64,000 nucleotides of DNA from Bretschneidera sinensis (taxonomy: Eukaryota > Streptophyta > Magnoliopsida > Brassicales > Akaniaceae). The stretch is taken from the NCBI GenBank assembly GCA_023935145.1, contig CM043700.1:138227328-138291327 (forward strand). The letters run 5' to 3'. The notes below the pieces were generated by a model. The model was given only the letters and a program-made list of their open reading frames with translations. It was not told the origin of the DNA and searched no databases. Positions within the stretch are counted from its first letter, which is position 1. Every line of letters starts with the position of its first letter. This document shows positions 34,695 to 45,638 of the stretch, piece after piece. Position numbers and translations under genes: made by a program.

Positions 34695-37600
34695 ATGGAT
34701 CAGAAACCAACCCATTTTGTAAATAAACCTTATTTCTTATTGTTCATGTTCTTTTTGGGCTTAACCATGACCAAAACAGTTGTCTCTCTTTCACCTGATG
34801 GACAAGCCCTTCTCTCTCTTCTTTCTGCAGCTGACCCATTTGCTAAAGCATCCTCCTCAATCCTCTCCTCATGGAACCCATCAAGCTCAACTCCATGTTC
34901 ATGGCAAGCAATTACATGCTCTCCACAGAACAGAGTTATCTCCTTGTCTCTGCCGAACACATTCCTCAATCTCTCCTTTATACCCCCACAACTCTCTTCT
35001 CTCTCTTCTCTACAACTCCTCAATCTCTCCTCCACCAATATCTCTGGTACAATCCCTCCTTCTTTTGGCCAACTCACTCGTCTTAGGCTTTTGGACCTCT
35101 CCTCCAATTCTCTCTCAGGTCCCATTCCTCAAGAGCTTGGTCAACTATCTTCACTTGAGTTCCTTTTCTTGAATTCTAATAGACTTTCCGGTAGGATTCC
35201 TTCACAACTTGCTAATCTTACTTCACTACAAGTCCTTTGTCTACAAGACAATCTCCTCAATGGCTCAATACCATCCCAATTGGGTTCTTTGGTCTCTGTC
35301 CAACAATTTAGAATTGGTGGTAACCCTTATTTAACTGGGGAAATCCCTCCACAACTAGGACTGCTCACCAATCTCACCACATTTGGCGCCGCGGCCACCG
35401 GTCTTTCAGGTGTGATACCATCTACATTTGGGAACTTGATCAATCTCCAAACATTGGCTCTTTATGATACTGAGACATTTGGTTCAATACCACCTGAACT
35501 TGGGTTGTGCTCAGAGTTAAGGAACTTGTATTTGCACATGAACAAACTCACTGGTTCAATCCCTCCTCAATTGGGTAAGCTGCAAAATCTCAATAGCTTG
35601 CTTCTATGGGGAAATGCATTGTCTGGATCAATCCCAGCTGAGCTTTCGAATTGTTCGTCGCTTGTTGTGTTTGATATCTCTGCTAATGATCTTTCTGGTG
35701 AAATACCTGCTGATTTGGGGAAGCTTGTGGTTCTTGAGCAGCTCCATTTGTCGGATAATTCACTAACTGGGTCGATTCCTTGGCAGTTGAGCAATTGTTC
35801 AAGTTTAACCGCTGTTCAGCTTGATAAGAATCATTTATCAGGCATGATTCCATTGCAGGTTGGTAACTTGAAATTCTTGCAGAGTTTCTTCTTGTGGGGT
35901 AACTCAGTATCTGGAGCAATACCATCCTCTTTTGGAAACTGCACAGAACTTTATGCACTTGATCTTTCAAGGAACAAGCTCACAGGATCAATCCCAGAAG
36001 AAATCTTCAGTTTAAAGAAGCTAAGCAAACTTCTTCTTCTAGGGAATTCATTATCAGGAGGGTTGCCACAAAGGGTTGCAAATTGTCAATCACTGGTTAG
36101 ATTAAGGCTTGGTGAGAATCAGCTTTCAGGGCAGATACCAAAGGAGATTGGCCAATTGCAGAACCTGGTCTTCCTTGATTTGTACATGAACCATTTCTCT
36201 GGTGGCCTTCCCTTTGAGCTTGCCAACATTACAGTTCTTGAGCTACTGGATGTCCACAACAACTACATTACTGGAGAAATCCCTTCTCAGTTAGGGGAGC
36301 TTGTGAATTTGGAGCAGCTTGATCTCAGCCTAAACAGCTTCATCGGTGAAATTCCTTGGAGTTTTGGAAACTTCAGTTACTTGAACAAGCTCATCCTCAA
36401 CAACAATCTGCTAACAGGGTCAATCCCGAAATCCATTCGGAACTTGCAGAAGCTTACACTGCTTGATTTGAGCTACAACAGCCTCTCTGGTGCAATCCCA
36501 TCTGAAATTGGCCATGTAACAAGCTTGACAATCAATTTGGATTTGAGCTCTAATATGTTTACAGGAGAAATCCCAGAGTCAATGTCTAGTTTGACACAGT
36601 TACAGTCTCTTGATTTTTCCCATAATATGCTTCATGGGAAAATCAAAGTTCTGGGTTCCCTTACTAGTCTCACTTCTCTCAATATCTCCTACAACAATTT
36701 CTCAGGTCCTATCCCTGTAACGCCTTTCTTTAGAACTCTTTCTTCGAATTCGTATCTTCAGAACCCAAATCTTTGTCAATCCATTGATGGGAATACTTGT
36801 TCTTCACGTCTTACTCGAAAGAATGGACTAAAATCTGCTAAAACTGTAGCATTGATTTCTGTGATTCTGGCTTCAGTGACCATAGCAGTTCTTGCTTCAT
36901 GGCTTCTAGTTATACGGAATCATAGGTACATGGTGGAGAAATCTTTAGGAACATCATCGTCTTCACCGGGGGCTGAAGATTTCTCCTACCCATGGACTTT
37001 CATTCCATTTCAGAAGTTCAGCTTCACCATTGACAACATTTTGGAATGTCTCAAAGAAGAGAATGTGATTGGGAAAGGCTGCTCAGGGGTTGTTTATAAG
37101 GCAGAAATGCCCAACGGGGAGTTGATTGCCGTGAAAAAACTCTGGAAAACAAACAAAGATGAAGAACCAGTGGATTCTTTTGCTGCAGAAATTCAAATTC
37201 TTGGACATATTCGCCATCGGAACATTGTCAAGCTCTTAGGGTATTGTTCCAATAAGAGTGTTAAGCTCCTTTTGTATAACTACATTTCAAACGGTAATCT
37301 TCAGCAGCTGTTACAGGAGAATAGAAATTTGGATTGGGAAACCAGGTACAAGATTGCGGTAGGATCAGCTCAAGGTCTAGCTTATCTTCATCATGATTGT
37401 GTGCCTACAATTCTTCACAGAGATGTCAAGTGTAATAACATACTTCTAGATTCAAAATTCGAGGCTTATCTTGCAGATTTCGGCCTAGCAAAGTTGATGA
37501 GCTCTCCAAATTATCACCACGCAATGTCCAGAGTAGCTGGGTCATATGGTTATATTGCCCCAGGCAAGTATCCTTTCTCTATATATACTCCTTTTATATA

Positions 37601-38562
37601 CTTTATTAACATTTGTTTCATGTATATAATTTGTGTTCTTGAATCTTGTCCTATATATTTGATTTGTTTTCTTAGGTATAAATATGTTTGCGCAATAAGA
37701 AACTTGTATAGTTATGTATGTTTGATGCCTGAGGTTTGGTATTGGAGTCTTTTATCTTTGATTTAAATTGACATTGGCCCCTTGTATTGGAATCCCCTTG
37801 TTTGGAAGATTCTTAAGTGAAGAGAAAGGAAATGGAGGGAGGACATTTACTCTTCCATTCCCATATAAATCTCAATCTTTTTCTAACTCTCCCAAATTTG
37901 GGAGAATTTGGATGAAGAGCGAGCTTCCCTCTTTTATAATATTTTAAACATCCAAAAAAGGGTTAGACATATCCCTTCATTTTCTTTCTTTTCTTTTCCC
38001 TTCATATACTATCCTTTACTTTCCCTCCATGAAGTGTCCTTTCTCCCAATCTAAAGAAAGATATGGCTTGAATTGTTTTCATATTTTATTTGTGGTAATT
38101 AATTGTTTTCATCTTTTCACTTTTAAGTGTTGGGTTTTTCTTTCAATCTAATGAAAATATGTAACCACTGCAGAGTATGGATACACCATGAACATAACCG
38201 AGAAAAGTGATGTTTATAGTTATGGAGTAGTTTTGCTGGAGATACTAAGTGGGCGCAGCGCTGTTGAGCCTCAGGTGGGTGAAAAAGAATTGCTACACAT
38301 AGTTGAGTGGGTGAAAAAGAAAATGGGAAGCTTTGAACCAGCTGTGTCTATACTCGATATGAAGCTCCAAGCTTTACCTGATCAAATGGTGCAAGAAATG
38401 CTTCAGACATTAGGGATTGCAATGTTCTGCGTCAACTCTTCTCCCGTGGAACGGCCTACCATGAAGGAAGTGGTGGCATTGTTAATGGAGGTTAAGAGCC
38501 CACCTGAAGAATGGGGAAAAACTTCTCAACCTCTAATAAAGCAGTCCTCAAATCAAAGTTGA
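34695..38562 (+). CDS. RGI5: LRR receptor-like kinase, RGI5/RGFR type (root meristem growth factor receptor)
   Basis: A plasma-membrane receptor kinase of LRR class XI. Exons 34695-37563 and 38174-38562 give 1,085 residues. It has a signal peptide (about residues 1-35) and the N-terminal LRR cap with CSWQAITC. About 25 LRRs follow, with the RxGG motif RIGG at 206-209 that RGI receptors use to read the RGF peptide. A TM helix lies near 717-740. The kinase has the glycine loop GKGCSG at 793-798, Lys814, HRD with Asp910 and DFG with Asp928, so all catalytic residues are present. The conserved YIAPEYGYT is split by the intron, whose donor is GC (CAG|GCAAGT). Reading into the intron stops at 37766 and would lose the C-lobe. 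The chosen ATG is the first in frame; the open frame upstream starts at TTG. It is closest, from memory, to At1g34110. Confidence 0.95.
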
Positions 38563-40904
38563 TTTTTTTTCTTTCCTTTTCTTTTTCCATGGACTGCAGT
38601 GATTGATTTGCTTTGCTTTCCCAAGATAAAGAAAGAAGTGTTGTTCTTGTGGGAAATTAGAGGAAGCTTCAGGGCATTGTTGGGTTAGGATCAATGGTGG
38701 TCTTGGGGTTTGATTGTACAGTTTTATAAACATCAATGTGGTTGATTTGCTTCATGCTTTGCTGAGCCTCCTCCTTTTCTTTCTTTCTTATTTCTCAGCG
38801 TTTTTACTTGCCCTTATGGGTGTTATACTTATTTGTTGAATAGACCGAGTTCTTGTAGTTCGGTTCAGAAATTGTCAATTACCCAACTTGAATTTCCTCA
38901 ATCTAACTTCTTTCAAGCTTACCAAAATTCTGAGGGGTGGTGTTGTTTATGATAGTTGTTTGTTCGGTGGTCTTCAAAAAGCAAAATTTTCTTGAAAACT
39001 GAAGAATTTTCTGCAATTGAAGTGCCATTTAACTTTCAAAAATTACTTTTTAACTTTTACAAAAGGGTTTAATCAGAGAGAGCTTCAAAATGATAAGAAA
39101 ACCCATTGATTCTGAAGTGCGGTGCAAAACTGATGGCCTTACAACTTTGAAGGACATGAAGAGAAGGAAGAGGAAACAACTTCCCCATAATACAGATTAC
39201 AGGTAGGCCCCTTTGCTGCAAATTAAAAAGTAGACAAGCAGAAACAGGCCATGCCTCCCTCCCTTTCCCCCACATGCCTCAAGAGACATTAGATTTGTCT
39301 CCCCTGTCTCAATATTCTTTCTTCACTTGGTCCATACTCCCTCTCTAAATTTTCAGTGGTATTGGTCAAAAAGAAAAAAAGATCTAATAAGATAATAATC
39401 AGTAACTCATCACTACTACAAGCTCACATCCCTCTATCTCCTCATGCCTTTTTCCAATAAAAAAAGAAAAAAAGAAACAAAGCAAATCCAACATGCAGGT
39501 GCAGTGTCTTAACCTGATACTACATAAATATATCACAAATAAAAAAAAAAATCAAGATATATGTTAGTTCAGTAAGCTTATCTTTTTGTTTCTTTGATAA
39601 ACTTAAGTCACTGGCAAATCTCTCCAGTGGATAAGATAACATGTCTCTTTTCAAAGAGAAGCGGCTGAAGGAGCTATACGGTTTGGAAGAATTAATTAAA
39701 TGGTTTCTATTTCTTACCAAAAGAAAGCTATGCCAAAGACCCTTTTTAAGGGGTTTATTAAAAAAATCAAAAACGAAAAATAATTATTAAGTAACAGAAC
39801 TTTTCTTTAAAAAATTGTTTTCATGTTTTATCAAATACTAAACATATTTCAGTTTCATTATTATTTTATCAAAAACTGTTTTATAACTACTGCTAAGCCA
39901 AACGATAGTAAACAGCACATGCAGAAGTTCCTATTAGAAAAGAGATGAACGTGAGAACTCAAGTCCTTCCAATATTGGTTCAATTGCCCGGCTGCTTTTC
40001 TCTTTAAACTCAACTCAGCTTGTCCTACAAAGCAAATGCCACCACCCCATTTTCTCATGTTCCCCTCATGCCTTTTTCTTTTCCATATTGGTGTGCTCTG
40101 GTTTTCAAGCTTCAACTTGTAGAAATCACACAATTCTCTCCCAAAATCATTTGCCATGTTCTGCATGTTAGTGAAACAGCATTTTGCATTAAAAAAAACA
40201 CTTTTCTCAAGGAACCATCAAACATTCGCTGGTGGGAGAGGCTCACCTGTATTTCTCCTTCCCCCCATTTTCTCAGCAGCCGAATTATTTCTTGTCTCCT
40301 CTGTTGTTTTCCACTTCCTTCCTTGTATCATATACCTATTCTTCTTTAGCATCTATAAGGCATATTCTGAGAAATTTGCATAACATATTGATAAAACATC
40401 ATCCAGCACATCATTGAATATAGATCTTGAAAGGAACTTAACCTCGCTTGCGAAAGGACAGAATTTCAGTTGCACTTTTCTTTCCCTCCATTTTCTTGGC
40501 AACTAAACAGAATAAAGTCTCTGTTTGGCAGAACTATAACATTAGCAATGCCTGAAGAGGGGTTCCTGTTTGACATGGTAACTAAACAGAATAAAGTTGA
40601 TCTGTTTACCAACTTAATGCAAATAGCAGACAAGGACTAATCAATCAAATCTTTAACAGAGCTCAAGGTCATTCATGACTCACAAAAGATTGACTTCAAA
40701 GCTCTAATTTATTCACAAAATTCTAATACTAGCCAGTTCAACAAGAAATTAACTAGAACGAAATGCAACTAACAATTTAAGATCAATATTTCACTATCAC
40801 AGTTGGTTTCATCAGTACTTGGTAGTTGAGAGTTATATTATTGCTCTGAAAGGGTGTTGAGCTTATTTCCTTTCTCTTCACTCACTTTAAAAAGAAAAGA
40901 AAAG

Positions 40905-40938
<34 letters not shown>

Positions 40939-41170
40939 CAGGTGACAAACGATGGGCAAGTTGGTGAACTGACACAAGAGAAGACATGGGAGACGGATGC
41001 ATCAAACTCTTCATAAAAAATAGTTAGAAATTCATGATATGATGCATTGAAAGTGGACTGAAATTGAAAAGTGTAATGAGACCTATCTCAAAACTATAAA
41101 AATATATAACAAAACTTGAGATATGAAATCTATAACAACCAGTCAAACATGAAACATAAAAATTTATAAT
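38563..41170. other. 3' flank of the kinase gene and spacer
   Basis: Probable 3' UTR to about 38860, then AT-rich and pyrimidine-rich spacer. The ORFs at 39069, 39520, 39861 and 40020-40417 overlap on opposite strands and have no recognisable products. An (AAAAG)n microsatellite occupies 40889-40938. Confidence 0.5.
40889..40938 (+). repeat. (AAAAG)n microsatellite
   Basis: About nine tandem AAAAG units, ending in slightly expanded A runs. Confidence 0.9.
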
Positions 41171-41178
41171 GAACCTTA

Positions 41179-41354
41179 AGCGCCTCTTTGGTACACCGAA
41201 TTAATAGAGGAATAAGAGGAAGATGAAGATAAAATGAAATGATTTTATTCTGTCTTACATTTGATACAAAAACAAACATAAAAATGATCATATCTCACTA
41301 ATTTATAAAATCTACTTCATCTTATCTTCTTAATACGATGTATCAAATAGGCAC
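41179..41354. mobile_element. Tourist-like (PIF/Harbinger) MITE, 176 bp
   Basis: It is flanked by TTA on both sides (41176-41178, 41355-41357). The left end AGCGCCTCTTTGGTACAC and the right end GTATCAAATAGGCAC are inverted with a few mismatches over about 25 bp. A 3-bp TTA duplication and G/C-rich outer ends fit PIF/Harbinger MITEs. Confidence 0.55.
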
Positions 41355-41357
41355 TTA

Positions 41358-42291
41358 TATCCTAAGCCTTGTTTGGGCAGGTGAATATACCTATCAACAT
41401 TGAAGGTTCCAGATTTAACTTAATTGACACAGAATGGCAGAAAGCACTGATTTCAAAAGTATGTAGCTTAAAAAATGTGTGGAAAAATTAACTTTAGGGA
41501 AGTGATCTCCATTATTCTTTCTTACTTAAAAAAAAAAATCTATTTTTAGATGAAAGAAGAAGAAAAACTATTCATCCAAAAAAAAGATTGATATTACATA
41601 AAGTAGATTTCATCTGCAATTAACAAGAGCAATAGCTTTCCTTGTCATTTAGACCACGAGGAAGCTGTATTTATTCCCCAACCTCAGAAAAAAAAAGAAA
41701 CAAAACAAAAACATAAAGTGAAATAATCAACAGCCAGCCAGCCAGCTGAATATCTTCCTTCCTAACACAAAAGATAATGGTTTCAAGAAAGTGAAATACT
41801 AGTGACTGATCAAAGAGTCACATGTGAACGGAGTGAACCAGATGAAGACAGTATCATATGGTGGTATGGTCTTTGGGCACAAGCTCAAATCCTGTTTTAC
41901 CAAAATCTACAACAGAAAACAGATAAGAACCACAAGTGCTGCCTTCCAAATACAGTTCTAAAGTCTGTTGTCCTGTCCACAAATTTTAGCCAACATTTGG
42001 ACATAGATCTAAGGATCGACTCCAGCACATGCTTGCCATGAAAGAGTACATATATCTAATATCAAGTCTCTCAACCTCCTAAGGAAATAATTGAAAATTG
42101 ACAAGTAAGATGAACGAAATAGAAATTAGAAAAAAGTAGATAATAATTTCACAAATGCATGAGATAAATTTATTGTGAGTTCACGATGTCAAATCTATAA
42201 CACAAACTTTGAGGCAATCAAAATTCTTTTAAACCATTGGTATGAATATATACATGGAAATTCTAGCCCTCGTAGGGATATAACTCATGAA
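41358..42291. other. Spacer, nothing recognised
   Basis: AT-rich with short open frames only (such as 41802-42041) that resemble no protein I know. Confidence 0.5.
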
Positions 42292-42296
42292 CTTGG

Positions 42297-42794
42297 TGAT
42301 GTAGGGGAAAATTCCTCAACTAATAACAACACGACAGTAATTCACACGTGGACAATGCAGAGTAACAAGTTAGATATTCACATGTGGCAAAGGGTAAAAC
42401 GGTAATCTCACACCAAAACCGTAATTCTACTTAGGACACTCCAACCTATGGAAACGCTAGCTCTATCAGAACACTCCAGCCTATAAAAACCTTAATTCTA
42501 CTATGACACTCAAGCACTAATTACTTTCCTAATTGGACTCTACTCCAAGACTATAAAAGAGGCTCTATTATCACAGGTAGACACAATTCACTATCATTAT
42601 CACAACTACTTTTCTACGCCTTCAGTTTATTGACTTAAGCATCGGAGAGTTCTTGGAGCCCGGAAGCATAACCTAGGCATCGGAGAGTCATCAGAGGAAC
42701 AACCCCTCCTTGGTCCTCCGGTTTCTTCTGTCTTTTTGCACGCGAGTACCACGTCCCGGTCGTTCGGCCGCCAGACAGATTTTTTAGATCAACA
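42297..42794. mobile_element. Solo LTR of a Ty3/gypsy-type retrotransposon
   Basis: A 498-bp unit starts TGATGTAGGGG and ends GATCAACA. It is bounded by a perfect 5-bp duplication CTTGG (42292-42296 and 42795-42799). It has a TATA-box word (CTATAAAAGAGG near 42550), and its GC content rises in the 3' part (GCATCGGAGAGT occurs twice). No internal coding region is present, so it is the product of LTR-LTR recombination. The gypsy assignment rests on the style of the 3' end. Confidence 0.8.
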
Positions 42795-42799
42795 CTTGG

Positions 42800-43699
42800 A
42801 AATAGATGTTCACAAGTTGGATCACCCTGCTTCAATGACTCTAGGCCAGAAAGATATAGAACAGCGAGAAACTTCTGCAGCGCAAGACTCCAAACTAAGA
42901 ACTTATCTCACTGCAGCCTCCAAATTAATCAGTTCCTAAACTTAACAAACACAAAACTAATCCACCAATAGTTCAAAGGTGAGTAGGTGACAGAGTTGAC
43001 ATGGAACCCAAAGGGTGATAAAAAACAGTATTAACCAAGAGTTCAACGATTTCAAAATAATATCCTGACAACCACAAAACTTCATATCCAAAAAGGCCAC
43101 TCAATGGATCAGCACCAGATTATATTCCATTCATAAAGACAAAGATATGTCCATAATGAAGACAATAAGATAAAGAAATAAGGCACAAGTTTAAAGAAAG
43201 AAGGAAACTGTTAAACAAGAGAAGCGGGAGCAGCATTTCCCACAAACATTTCATCAACTTGAAGCTTCCAGGAGAAGATGTACAGCTGGTATACGGCAGC
43301 CGTAAAAACTTAAGAACGGTGGTAAAAAATTGCAGCTAAGAGACAATAAGAATTTAGTGCTAGTGAGAACTAGAACTCTCTAGAGTGACTCTAGCATCAC
43401 CATTCCCCACATTAATCTCAAAAAATTATTGATAAAACGCCAAGTTGTAAACAAAATGAATTGTTCACGTTACATGGTATATAAAATATCTTCAATTAAC
43501 AACCTTAATATCATTAAAATGTAAATAAAATTCCAGTGCTATTGCTTAAACTCCACATCTCTAATTCATTACCATCAGTTGCTCATCACAGTAAACACTC
43601 TCTTTGTCTCTATTGTCAATACAGAACATCCTTGACAAGAGCAAAAACATCAGCAAACCAAACCAAAAATTTGATCAAAATCAAATTTCACCAACCTCA
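42800..43699. other. Spacer 3' of the small protein gene
   Basis: No supported gene. The part nearest 43700 would be the 3' UTR of the minus-strand gene that ends there. ORFs at 42736-42939 and 43536-43718 are not credible. Confidence 0.5.
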
Positions 43700-44248
43700 T
43701 CATTCATCCAACTGTTGAAGTTCAGCCTTCAACTGCTCAATCTTGAGCCCCATTGATCGCTGTAATGCTGCCTTTTCGCTCTCTGGCAACTTACCAAGAA
43801 GCCCCTCAAACAAGTCCACAACTTCCTTCGCTGCAGCCCTGGCACACTCAGCTTCTTCATCGAAATACACAGTCTCTTTCGAATCCATTGCCATCTCTAT
43901 CTCCTCTCTTGCCTCTGCGAACTTGAGGTTGATCATGTCAACTTCCTTGTTCACGTCCAAGTTGACCACTGAGTCACCACCTGACTCAGTGAAGTATTTT
44001 TTCCAATTCCAGCGGGTTGTGAGGTGGGCCTGTGCGTTTGAACAAGTTGGGTAAGGGAAATAGTGGGGATTCGAGGCGAGCGTGCGGAGAAAACTGGGCT
44101 GTGGAGATGAGGGCACCAAGTCGGGACCGAGTAGAGTTGGAAACTGTTTGAGCGAGTTGAAGAAAAACGGAGATGTGGGTTTTGAAGAAGATTGGAAAGG
44201 GTATCTCAAGAGCAACTTGCAGACAGAGATTTGTGAACGTTGCTGCAT
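43700..44248 (-). CDS. Small conserved plant protein, probably mitochondrial, function unknown
   Basis: A single-exon frame of 182 residues. The ATG at 44248 was preferred over the first in-frame one at 44362. From there the N-terminus is rich in Arg, Ser, Gln and Leu with few acids (MQQRSQISVCKLLLRYPFQ), as in an organelle presequence. The C-terminal half is strongly charged and helical, with coiled-coil character (FAEAREEIEMAMDSKETVYF, then VVDLFEGLLGKLPESEKAAL) and ends in LKAELQQLDE. I recall an uncharacterised Arabidopsis protein of this type next to the S1 and HGPT genes (At1g71730), but no function is known to me. Site II-type motifs lie upstream. Confidence 0.75.
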   Translation of the reverse strand: MQQRSQISVCKLLLRYPFQSSSKPTSPFFFNSLKQFPTLLGPDLVPSSPQPSFLRTLASNPHYFPYPTCSNAQAHLTTRWNWKKYFTESGGDSVVNLDVNKEVDMINLKFAEAREEIEMAMDSKETVYFDEEAECARAAAKEVVDLFEGLLGKLPESEKAALQRSMGLKIEQLKAELQQLDE

Positions 44249-44433
44249 TTTTTTTCCTTTCTGTTTGGGCCCTCTAAATTTTTCACAGAAGAAACAGGGG
44301 AGAGCAGAAAATCGTAAACAGGAAGTGAAATTTAAAATACAGTGGTGATTAGGTGAGCTCAATCTCAGATTAGATTAGTAACAGACTACAGAGTTAACTC
44401 AAGAAAACTTGTGGCCATTTTGTGCCTACAATA

Positions 44434-44471
44434 GGCCCATATGCTAATATCCATATAACCTCAAATGGGCC
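44434..44471 (-). promoter_or_regulatory. Two site II-type motifs upstream of the small protein gene
   Basis: GGCCCA at 44434-44439 and TGGGCC at 44466-44471, about 190-220 bp upstream of the ATG at 44248. Paired site II elements are frequent before nuclear genes for mitochondrial and plastid proteins. Confidence 0.4.
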
Positions 44472-45017
44472 TTAATTAGTCCTATTAGTCTGGTACAAGT
44501 GCTGGAATAAGTATTAAGAGCAACTTCTTTCTTCTTTTTTCTTTTTCCGAATTCAGAATTTTTTTCTCATAAAAATTACGAGATCAGAGACTCAACTTGC
44601 CGAGCTTGATGACCCATTCACAGTTTGTTAGGTTAGAAAAACATAGAATATGAATTTGAGCATTTGCTTCCATATCAATGTTAATTCCATATTCATCAAA
44701 TTTATAAATTTACACCAAACGCCTTTACTTTCCTAGTGGTTCCCTCAAATTTATCCTTCAATTTAGGTTCAATCCTTTCTTAACATGAAACAGTTGAGGT
44801 CAAGGATCACCAAAACCACGCACCAAATCAAAAACCTCAAAAATCCAAAGCTCCTAACAAATCCTACAAAGTTCAACGACCCCATTTGGCAAACAGTTAC
44901 ACTACATAAATACCCTCTTCCCTGCACAAAAAAACAACCATCAAGTTTCTCAGGCCGGCCTAGCTCCAATTACTCCTCTTTTGTGCCTCTGCATTGTTCA
45001 TGTGCGTTTCTCATTCA

Positions 45018-45230
45018 ATGAAATGGCATCGCTGGAGCGCTTGCTATGGTTCCTATAACCAAGATCCCGTTGAGCATGTTTAGCAGTGAAGGAGTAACGG
45101 TTTGGCAGAGAACATACTCATGGGTGGTAAGTGCGAGCTACCAGATTTTTCCGGCGTCATTATATATGATGCTGAGGGCAATGTCGTTACCCCTGCCAAA
45201 AGTCCTCGTCCCTTACTCACGTGGAAGTAA
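45018..45230 (+). pseudogene. Possible remnant of a small protein gene (two stops in frame)
   Basis: In one plus-strand frame, an ATG at 45018 gives 21 codons and stops at TAG 45081. A second stop (TGA) is at 45087. A 46-codon segment then runs to TAA 45228-45230. It includes MGGKCELPDFSGVIIYDAEG, which has the balanced composition of real protein, unlike neighbouring ORFs. It could be a decayed gene or a last exon with an unseen acceptor. I do not recognise it firmly. Confidence 0.3.
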
Positions 45231-45638
45231 TATAGTATGCAGTTTGTGGAAATTTTGCATAGACTGGAAACTAGAAAGGCTGCTTAGCCTTCAAAGCTCC
45301 ATTTTCAGCTCTTGAAACTAGCAAAGTTGTCTGTCAACTCCCTTTCTTGATAATTATAATAATGTAAGCATATCTGCTCATAGCATTCCTCTAGCCTTTC
45401 TTCACTGGACTTCAAATGAAAATTTGTGTATATGGAAGGAATACATCTGCTGTGTATTCATGATTTACATGCATTCTCTAGCAAATCAATATGATACCCA
45501 CGTGGCACAACAGTTGCTACAATCAAAGTTATGCGAGAGGAAGAAAAAAATAAATACTACCAAAATATATATATATATATATGCAGAACTTAGAAAAAAA
45601 ATATTTAATGCAAATTTGATCCAAAAACTCAACAACAA

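Noticed and set aside
34730..35125. Antisense ORF inside the kinase gene
   Set aside because: Shadow of LRR codon usage on the other strand.
37564..37766. Continuation of the kinase frame to 37766 as the true C-terminus
   Set aside because: The sequence after YIAP is intron-like, and the real C-lobe continues in frame at 38174 through a GC-AG splice.
40889..40938. CRISPR-like regular repeat
   Set aside because: It is a simple AAAAG microsatellite; no spacer structure exists anywhere in the window, and the genome is a plant's.
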